Shown here: positions 55,746 through 64,000 of the stretch, piece by piece
How positions within the stretch are numbered: the stretch's first letter is position 1
How the letters are laid out: each line of letters opens with the position of its first letter
NCBI RefSeq assembly: GCF_000001735.4
Contig: NC_003076.8
Coordinates: 3,100,001-3,164,000 of the forward strand
Length of the DNA: 64,000 nt
From: Arabidopsis thaliana
Lineage: Eukaryota > Streptophyta > Magnoliopsida > Brassicales > Brassicaceae
Direction of reading: 5' to 3'
Translations under genes and position numbers: made by a program
The notes under the pieces: generated by a model
Told to the model about the DNA's origin: nothing
What the model saw: only the letters and a program-made list of their open reading frames with translations
Database searches by the model: none

Positions 55746-57979
55746 CCTTCCACCTCTAGATAGAACCGAAACCCCGCCACAGAACAATCAATGGAACCCC
55801 AAGAAAGGGGTAGTGCAGGAAGATAGAAATATAACGAAACAGAGCTTAATGGTTTGTATTTACAGAAGAGGACAACATTGTTAAGAGGAGATAAGAGATA
55901 TAGGAAGCTTCTTTTGCTGCGTTTCCTCTTCTTGAATCAATAGTTCCATACAAAATGGCATTATGATCAAACTAGGTTAAGAAGAAATGCAAAAAAGGAA
56001 CAACTAAAAATAGGTCAAAATTAAATAATGAAAAGAACAAGAACAATTAATTTTTCTCTTCTCAAATCGATATCAAATTCTCAATAGACTTTGGTGATGG
56101 GTTTGTCTTCTGTTCTGTTCTGTTCTGTCAATTCAAGATTTCTTTTCCCCTCTCTCTCTTTTTCTGTTGTTGTTTGTCTCTCTTTTTTCTTATGGCTATT
56201 GCATGTTGACCTGGTATTGAGAGAAACAGAAAATGAACCTCAGATTTGTTAAGTCAATATTTAGAAAGAAAAATGGATACTTGTCGGAACAAAAAAGGGT
56301 CCGAGTTTTTCTCGACCCGATTCTATTTTTGGTTGATTTTTTGGGGTTCAAATTTGTTATTATATTTTTTCTAAGTAATTTAAGGTGTTTACGACGACGT
56401 ATGTGGATTGCTCATAAAATCTAAAATAATGTGGGTTCACCAAATCAAGAATCTAAAGAGACAATTTTCTAGTTATCTTTATATATATGTTTGTATTTGC
56501 CATTTAGAAGTTTAGAACTCAAAACTCAGTTCTTACAATGCTAGCTATAATTTGCATGAAAATAGAAAATGATATTTTCGTGTCTTCTTTTTTTTTTGGC
56601 AGATTTTTGTGAAAAATATCTTTAAACCACACTTGTTAATTATAAAACACAGAAATATGTTTATGTTGCACTGGCCCTCAGTTTCGTGACGTGTTGTAAA
56701 GCTGGTATACGTACGTATAGGTTCCGGGAAGAAACTAGTTTTAAATGAATTACAAAATGTTTTTTAAGTAGTGAATTAGTACTAATCACCTCGTAACCCT
56801 AAATTAATAACATAATACAGCAATAAACAATTCTTAAACGAGTGGTTAACTAGCAAATTACGTTAACTCCTTAACCAACCAACGGGAAAAAACAAAACCA
56901 TAATATTAAAAAACAAAGGGAACGATCGACTGATTAGTCGAGAAGCAGAACTTGTGGGCTTCGTGCACACACGTAATCACGTATAATGAATTTATTCTAT
57001 ATGTAATTATGTATTAATACTTTTACCTTTGTTTTATGACTAAATTATTATGCATGCTTGAAGTCGCTTTTAGGTCTAATAGAAAAAGAATCTGCCGACT
57101 TACTAGAGAGTACTGAGTAGAGACTAGAGAAGGGGTTTATCCATTTATGTTTCATTAGGGACACTTACTGAAGTAGACCACACGTGCGGTGTTTGGCTCG
57201 AAGCACGACAAGATTCAGATGAGTCATATCACCTATACTTCTGTCAAGTAGTGACCGACACGTTATGAGTCCCTTTTGATCTCTTTAGGCTTCTTCTGTT
57301 CGGTCCATTGGCCGGCGAAGTAGCGCTTGACACTCCATAAGACCTTCGAATATCATTATATAACTAATAACTTGCACAATGTAGTTCACTGTTGTAATAA
57401 ATGATTTATCAAACTATCAATGCATTCATAATCTGTGGGTTTATTCGTTTAGAGATGGTGTCAAAATATTATATGTGAATAGAAACTGGAACAATAATAT
57501 AATTTTTCTGTTTTTGAGATTTATACCGAATGAAGGAAATCATATATAGTATACTTTTCTTAACCAAATCTAATGTACAAATGTTTTAAATTTGCAATAA
57601 TCCAACCGCAGAGACGCGGATTCGACGACTCGCATGGTTCGGCGACATTGACATTAGGACACGTTACAACGTACGCGAATGAGCGTAGGCCCATTTAAAC
57701 CCATTATTAGGCCCAGTAGGTCCCACTTTTTTACCTTTGTTCTCCTACATAAACCAAATTCGCAGAGTAAGCTGGAAAAAACACACACCCAAGTCATCTT
57801 CATCTTCTTCCTCTCTCTTCATCTTTTATTTTGTAATATCTCTACCTTAATCTCTAGTTTTCTCAAATGGGTAGGCTTTGGTTTTACTTTGATTCATCTT
57901 GACACTTTAACTATCCTTCTCTTTGTGTAACCTATCCTCTGTTTTTGCAGTGCGTTTTGTCGTGGAAAAACCACAGATA
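55746..57979. other. Divergent region between TPR13 and TPPI
   Basis: TPR13 leader (to about 56150), AT-rich spacer, a CACGTGCGG site near 57181, and the TPPI leader with a probable 5'-UTR intron at 57871-57950 (AAATGG|GTAGGC to TTTTTGCAG). The open frames in this stretch are antisense to TPR13 exon 1 or low complexity. Confidence 0.5.
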
Positions 57980-60275
57980 ATGTCAGCTAGTCAAAACATT
58001 GTCGTATCAGAGACTACAATGTCAAGTATCATCCCCAACAACAACAACAACAACAACAACTCTTCTTCACAGAAACTCCCTCCTTGTTTAATCTCAATTT
58101 CCAAGAAAAAGCTTCTCAAGAACATCGACATCATCAATGGTGGTGGACAAAGAATCAACGCTTGGGTAGATTCAATGCGTGCTTCTTCTCCTACTCATCT
58201 CAAATCTCTTCCTTCTTCTATCTCCACACAGCAACAACTCAACTCATGGATCGTAAGTGTTTTCAATAGTCTCTCACAAACTCCTGATAAGTCTTCCTCT
58301 TACATTTTTTCTTTCTTTCTTGTGTGTTTTACGACAGATGCAACATCCTTCAGCACTAGAAAAATTCGAACAGATAATGGAAGCTTCGAGAGGGAAACAA
58401 ATCGTAATGTTTCTTGATTATGACGGTACTCTCTCTCCCATTGTTGATGATCCAGACAAAGCTTTCATGTCAAGCAAGGTTCGTCTTAAAAAATCACATT
58501 AATCTGTTTTGACTTGATCATATTTTGAGATTAATGACACTTTGATTGCTGTTTCTCAGATGAGAAGAACAGTGAAAAAACTGGCTAAGTGTTTCCCCAC
58601 TGCTATAGTTACTGGTAGATGCATAGACAAGGTATTTCTTATTTATCTTTTCTTTGTCATTTTCCCCATATTTTTATAAATTTACAGTTAACTAATTCAA
58701 TTTTTAATGGGTTTTGTTCAAAGGTGTATAACTTTGTGAAGCTTGCTGAGCTGTATTATGCTGGAAGCCATGGCATGGACATTAAAGGTCCAGCAAAAGG
58801 CTTCTCCAGACACAAGAGGGTGATTTTTCTAATAGCATAATAAATTGATAAAAACAAAACTTTAATACTTTTTTCTAACAGTACAAAACATTAATACTTT
58901 CTTTATTGCTTTAAGCTTATTTATTTCCTTTTTATTTAGGTTAAACAGTCTCTTCTGTACCAACCAGCTAATGACTATCTTCCCATGATCGATGAAGTAA
59001 GACATATATTATGTTGGGTCTATTAATTAAATAATTGAATGTTATCTTCTTTTGTCGTACATATGAGTTGAGTATTGATTATATAGTTTAATTTAAAGGT
59101 TTATAGACAACTCTTGGAAAAAACAAAATCGACTCCAGGAGCCAAAGTAGAAAACCACAAGTTTTGTGCTTCTGTGCACTTTCGCTGCGTCGATGAGAAG
59201 GTAAAAACCTGAAATCAACTTAAGAGCATATATTTGAGTATAAAAATATATATAACGAAAACAAACATTACAAATGGAAATTTGATAAACCAGAAATGGA
59301 GCGAACTGGTTCTACAGGTTCGGTCGGTATTAAAGAAATTCCCTACGCTGCAACTGACCCAAGGTCGGAAGGTATGACTTGACATATTCTCATTGTCTAA
59401 ATATCTACTTAAGAATCTTTTTTTTGGAATCTAATTTTTGTTCTACAACTGTAATTGTAAATTATTTAACTTTGTTTTTGGATTTATTCAACAGGTTTTC
59501 GAAATCCGTCCAATGATTGAATGGGATAAAGGAAAGGCTCTTGAGTTCTTGTTAGAATCACTTGGTGAGTACTCGAGTTGTTGTTATTTTTTATTTTTAT
59601 TTTTGTAAACACTTGAGTTGTTGTTAGAGTCACTTATTAGTATCTTTCACTCACTCACTCTTTGAAAGTATTTTTTTTTCTCTTGTCTTTTCTTTTCTAT
59701 TAGAAAGTACCTTTTCTCGACTAAATCATTTTTCATCATCAGTATGGCTCAATTCTCCTTTTAAATTTAGATAATCAATTTTGAAGACTGAAATTTGAAA
59801 CTTTAATTGCACGATAGGATTTGGGAACACTAACAATGTTTTCCCGGTTTATATTGGTGACGATCGAACTGACGAAGATGCATTTAAGGTATATCTATTT
59901 TTTCCATCATAACTAGCTAGTGTTTCATACAGTAGAGTATATAATTAACATACTAATCATATTTCTTAATTTACATTTTTGCCATGTATATTTTAGATGC
60001 TACGAGACAGAGGCGAAGGCTTTGGCATTCTTGTCTCCAAGTTTCCCAAGGATACTGATGCTTCGTATTCTTTGCAAGATCCATCCGAGGCAAGTCTTAA
60101 TATATAATGATTAATAGTAGAAATGTGTAACTATACATTAATATACATAGCCATGCAATTAGCAGTTAATGGTTTTCTACTCCTGCTAACTTCACTCTCC
60201 TTAATACGAAATCAACAGGTGATGGATTTCTTACGACGATTGGTGGAATGGAAACAAATGCAGCCAAGAATGTGA
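57980..60275 (+). CDS. TPPI: Trehalose-6-phosphate phosphatase TPPI (At5g10100)
   Basis: Eleven exons: 57980-58252, 58338-58478, 58560-58631, 58724-58819, 58940-58996, 59099-59200, 59294-59371, 59495-59564, 59818-59888, 59997-60089 and 60219-60275, totalling 369 residues. The HAD-phosphatase motif [15 protein letters not shown] (nucleophile Asp118, acid Asp120), the VTGR motif, the SHGMDIKGP segment, the [13 protein letters not shown] segment and the [11 protein letters not shown] metal-binding motif are all intact. The enzyme removes phosphate from trehalose-6-phosphate, a sugar-status signal. The N-terminal extension carries a run of eight Asn. The last intron uses a GC donor (GAG|GCAAGT at 60090) with a normal AG acceptor; every other intron is GT-AG. 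The last exon encodes [18 protein letters not shown], the usual TPP ending. Confidence 0.96.
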
Positions 60276-60440
60276 AATGATAATATAATAAACGAGTGAC
60301 AATATTCGAAATGCCAATGGATGTATATAATGAATATGTTCATGCCTAACTTTTTTAGGAACGTTGTAATTGGTAAAGGATATGGCAGTGTCTTTAACGT
60401 ACCCCCATTAGGTTAATCTTCTTGTTCGTCACATTGTATT

Positions 60441-60490
<50 letters not shown>

Positions 60491-61602
60491 TGACAAATTT
60501 GTTGTTTCCAGTAGTCTACTAAGTTGTAAAGTACTCTTTGTAAAATTAATATGCAAACGCTTGTTAAGTAAGAAAGTAGTACTATTTGTTGTCTCCCAGT
60601 TTTTAATATATCAATGGGTTTTTTTTTGGATCTACGTACGTACATTCCGTTTTGTGTTAGAAATTTGTTAAAAGATTGATCTATCAAAGGGATCTGTATA
60701 TATGAAAATCTTACTGGAAGTACAATAGATGTTATGGCAATGTTTGGTAGTTACTGATGAAATAGCTATATTTTCCCCTTCTCTATTATTTTCCAGTGCT
60801 TCAATCGATATGTATTTATATATTATTTATAATTTAAAACCTTACGTTAGATTTTGAGACGGTGACAAAGTAAAAAGTACATACAACATACTAATTTATT
60901 TGTAAATTGTATAATGCGACACATAGTTAGTAAAATAATTAAATGTATATGTGGATAACTGGATATAATGCGAGGAATTTGAAAGTGTTTGATACTTAGA
61001 TGTATCTAGATTTGTCTCACTTTGTGTACTTGTCTACTGACACTTTGACACATAGCCTCATGGGGTCCAAGTGAAACTAAATTATCAATTTCAAATCTGT
61101 CTGGGACGTACATTTCACTAGTATAGATGAATCAACCTAACCAAGTTAAATCGCATCAAACCACGAATTTATTACTTGTATTCTTGCTCGTAGTGGCAAA
61201 GGCAAACTCTGGAAACTTGGACGTCTTATTTTGTTTTATTGTTATTTTGGGTTAAGTCGTGTTCCTCTTCGTGCATGTCCTTTGGCCCTGATTACGAACG
61301 CTCTGTATATTTATTTGCTGGTACGAGACAAATTTATTATATCGTATTGTAGGAGCAGATTTTGTAGTTGTTTCCAATCCAAGATAATTAATGCGATAAT
61401 GCTTCTTTTTCTTTTTTTTTTTATTGTGTGGATTTCTGATGGATGAGATTTTCTCTCTACAAACGTTAATATATCCATTTGTATGTATATTTGGACTTTA
61501 TATCTTTTAGGTCAGCGACGAGAGAAATATTTTTTTTTGACAAATGAGTCTCCTCCACGAACCTATTGTCAACTTGAACTGTAATCTGACAAGCTTTAAT
61601 TA
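60276..61602. other. TPPI 3' flank and spacer with a long A tract
   Basis: The TPPI 3' UTR is followed by 41 consecutive A residues at 60446-60486, then AT-rich spacer. No gene is supported; the minus-strand frame at 60394-60687 is mostly a poly-Phe translation of the A tract. Confidence 0.5.
60446..60486. repeat. Poly(A) tract, 41 nt
   Basis: An uninterrupted run of A about 170 bp after the TPPI stop codon. It could be an expanded mononucleotide repeat or the tail of an old retroposed sequence; no target-site duplication was found by eye. Confidence 0.85.
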
Positions 61603-62426
61603 GAGCTTGATTGGTTCTCCTTCTACCACCCGCAAACGCAGCGTTTGCGGGTGGTAGCGGTTGTTAGCGATTGAAAGCAATCATAGACACCGCTAGACAT
61701 CGCTTTAAACCGCTCGAAATCGCCCGTTTTCAAAAGCTCCTTCTCGCAAGCGTTTGCGGTTGCGGGCGGTACCGGTTAGGTTAAAAAAAAAAATCTTTTT
61801 TTAATTAAATTAAATAATTGTGGCTTCCACCCAAACTCTAATCACTATAATTAAAATAATCTAATCTTTTATATATTTTATTTTTATTAGAAAACTTTAA
61901 TCAATATATTGTAACCCTGTTGTCTCAATTATGGCATCCGATGAAAATCAAAATCAAGAATCAAACATAAGTATCATCTATCCTTTTCTTCATTCATTAG
62001 CTAGTGTAATTCTTTAACTATTTCATAGCATCGTTGTTTTTATTTTATTTTGTATTCTTTTTAGTTTTTTAATTGAATACATGTTTCGATTTTTTTTCTC
62101 GATTAGAAATCATTTGGTCGGACGAGATGATATATTGTATTTATATTTGGTCAGAAAATCAAGTTTTCTAATATTATCAATTTATCATAATATATTTTAT
62201 TTTTATTTCTTTTAATAGTAATATATTATATTTATTTTGGTTATTTTTTATTTAATTACTATCGCACCCGCTGGTTTACCAGTCATAAAACTAACACAAA
62301 TGCACCCATTATCAAACGCTCAACCAGTCGTTCAAAACGTTTGATAACGCTTGAAACCGCAACCGCCCGTTTCCGCAAACTCCCGCAACCGCAACCGCAC
62401 CCGCTGCGTTTAAACCAGTCAGGCCC
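61603..62426. mobile_element. PIF/Harbinger-type MITE (824 bp, non-autonomous)
   Basis: The ends are inverted repeats: the left begins GAGCTTGATTGGTT, and the reverse complement of the right begins GGGCCTGACTGGTT (11 of 14 identical). Both sides are flanked by TTA (61600-61602 and 62427-62429), the target duplication of PIF/Harbinger elements. Subterminal parts are packed with diverged GCGGTTGCGG / CCGCAACCGC units and a local hairpin near 61630-61660. The middle is AT-rich with no transposase. The GGGCCTG-type terminus is also characteristic of this superfamily. Confidence 0.75.
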
Positions 62427-62429
62427 TTA

Positions 62430-64000
62430 GTCCCGTTCCAACTTAGCCGGTTGAACTAATCAAATAAACTAAATTCGATGTACTGCAGATAATCCATATG
62501 TAACAACTAACAAGAGAACAATTAGATGTGAAACTTGAAACTCTCATATTTTTCAATATATACTAATACTAGCTGTGAATTAGTGTATTACAGAATATTA
62601 CCATGGTGGCGTTTGGTCTAGTACTGGCGTACACATATGGTCTCTTCAAATGAGTGAGAAATCGTTCTCTCTTGGTTTAAGCGACAGAGAAGTTTTGGTT
62701 CCGATGGAAAGACATATGGGTCTAAGTCGATAATTTCTCAAGTTAACTTCAAAATAATCACGGTATTTGTATTTTGTTTCTACTAGAATAATGTGTGACA
62801 TCGCATAACTGGAGTATGTACATAAACTTGAGTGATATTAATCTATGCATAACCGTACTATCGTCCGCACACTATTTAGCCATAGAATTATATAAGAGTT
62901 AGACAAATTAAACCACAAGTAGATAAATTTACATGTCAATCCCAGTCGTCTCTGACTTTCCTACGCTACTGTTTCCTATTCTTACTCAAATTAGTGTTTA
63001 CGTACGTCTTTTGGATTCTGACAGTGGAGATGGTATATACAGACTACAGCGACATAAATGAATACATACATATGTACATGTTACATAGATGGACATATAT
63101 ATGAGTGGCTATAACATCATCAGATGCATGTACGTAGTGTCTGTGAAAGCTGAAATATGTGTACAAAAGAAAAGTCATGACTATACGTATAGTGTCATAG
63201 CAAATCAATAATAATAGTGGATGGTCAAAGCTTTTTGTCCATAGCTTTTGGGTGTATAATGCGACTAACTATCACAATAAGGCTGCATGTGTTTTCAATC
63301 CCTTTCGATGTAGACATATCACCAATACTCAGTTTTTACTTTTATATATATGTATTCTCATTGTCCATGACCTAGATTAAATAATAACAAAATTACACTA
63401 GAAACCCATAAGTTTCCATATTGAATTTGTGAAAGTAGCTATATAGGATATGGTATGTGAAGGACAAGAAGTAAGAACCATTGCACCAAATTGGTGGTGG
63501 CCTAGTGGTACAAAAGGGTTGCGTCCTTTATACCGAAGTTCAATTTTTTTTACTATGGAGGAGTATTTTTTTAAACTGGAATTCTTAAATACTGACTCCG
63601 GAAACAGAGGAGATTATGAGACAAAGATCCAGAAGTCTCACGGTTTAACAAAAAAAAAACCATTGTGAATGAAACGATGGACTCAATTTACCCAAAACAT
63701 GTCATGAAGAGAAATATACAAGAATGAAGGGTAGATTTAACCGTCTCTATCTTTTTCACCAAATATATGATTTTATTTCCCCCAATATTCATTTTGTATT
63801 TTACATGGATCCCCCAGTTGTGTTGAAAACAACAAGGATACAAAAAACTAGAATCCACCAACGTAGAATGAATTCAAAGAAATGTTGCGAAACTTCTAAA
63901 AGTTAGCTAATATAAAGTGGCAATTCTGACATGGCAATGAGAAGAGTTGAGATTGGCCAAATTGGATTCCACTTACTCCTTTGGCCAAAGGTAGAATCCA
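62430..64000. other. Right-end non-coding region
   Basis: AT-rich with several ATATAT and GTACGTA tracts. No exon structure recognised. The open frames at 63450-63668 and 63724-63906 lack family features; the first overlaps a tRNA-like sequence (separate entry). A gene starting beyond the window may use part of this as promoter. Confidence 0.45.
63490..63560 (+). mobile_element. Possible tRNA-derived SINE fragment
   Basis: GGTGGTGGCCTAGTGGTA (63494-63511) resembles a polymerase III A box region of a tRNA-like SINE head. About 40 bases later AAGTTCAATTTTTT (63536-63549) resembles a decayed B box (GTTCAANNC) running into T residues. No cloverleaf can be folded convincingly and no 3' end was identified. 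Confidence 0.3.

Noticed and set aside
60394..60687. Minus-strand frame with a poly-Phe run
   Set aside because: It is a translation of the poly(A) tract, not a gene.
1..64000. CRISPR arrays, prophage or bacterial operons
   Set aside because: The DNA is plant nuclear; no direct-repeat/spacer pattern and no prokaryotic gene organisation is present.

Overview
The window is nuclear plant DNA. It has short GT-AG introns, AT-rich spacers, a plant cytochrome P450, a DYW-type PPR protein, PROPEP danger-peptide precursors and a TGA bZIP factor. Protein identities and gene order match what I remember of Arabidopsis thaliana chromosome 5, about At5g09930 to At5g10100. Locus names are from memory; exon coordinates were worked out by hand from reading frames and splice sites, and each coding sum is a multiple of three.

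Layout. 1-241 (-): first 80 codons of a plastid ABC-F protein, running off the left edge. 1192-1833 (+): DUF1635 protein. 2877-5864 (-): MEF7, an organellar RNA-editing PPR-DYW protein. 6503-7658 (+): small NOI/RIN4-like membrane-anchored protein. 7.7-12.2 kb: long non-coding stretch with a local duplication. 12241-13987 (+): CYP78A7. 14.3-16.5 kb: degenerate repeat island with a 169-bp tandem array, a 430-550-bp duplication and two snRNA-type promoter signatures. 18377-18457 (+): tRNA-Leu(AAG). 19.1-25.0 kb (+): tandem array of four PROPEP genes (8, 7, 4, 5). 25185-26302 (-): DUF948-like plastid membrane protein. 26709-27155 (+): ferredoxin FD4. 28098-31452 (+): HIT4. 33514-36949 (+): LRR receptor-like kinase SIRK1 with a degenerate kinase core. 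37648-39295 (-): TGA4. 43723-43986 (+): small hypoxia-type protein. 44254-45643 (+): short-chain dehydrogenase. 45994-48049 (-): CID protein of the RPRD1/Rtt103 type. 48684-50324 (-): TSR3-like 18S rRNA modifying enzyme. 50843-53380 (+): GPI-type aspartic protease. 53722-55745 (-): TPR13, a TTL-like protein without the thioredoxin-like tail. 57980-60275 (+): trehalose-6-phosphate phosphatase TPPI. 60.3-64 kb: non-coding, with an 824-bp PIF/Harbinger-type MITE and a possible SINE fragment.

These are independently transcribed eukaryotic genes, not an operon. Functional links are loose: immune and stress signalling (PROPEPs, NOI protein, SIRK1, TGA4), organelle function (ABC-F, MEF7, FD4) and RNA or ribosome biology (CID protein, TSR3). 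Several gene families here recur, as I recall, on the other arm of chromosome 5 (At5g64840-At5g65210), so the window probably lies in an ancient duplicated block.

The least explained signals are the repeat island with minus-strand USE+TATA pairs, an uncatalogued 67-codon open frame downstream of MEF7, and a roughly 64-bp unrelated insert inside a local duplication.
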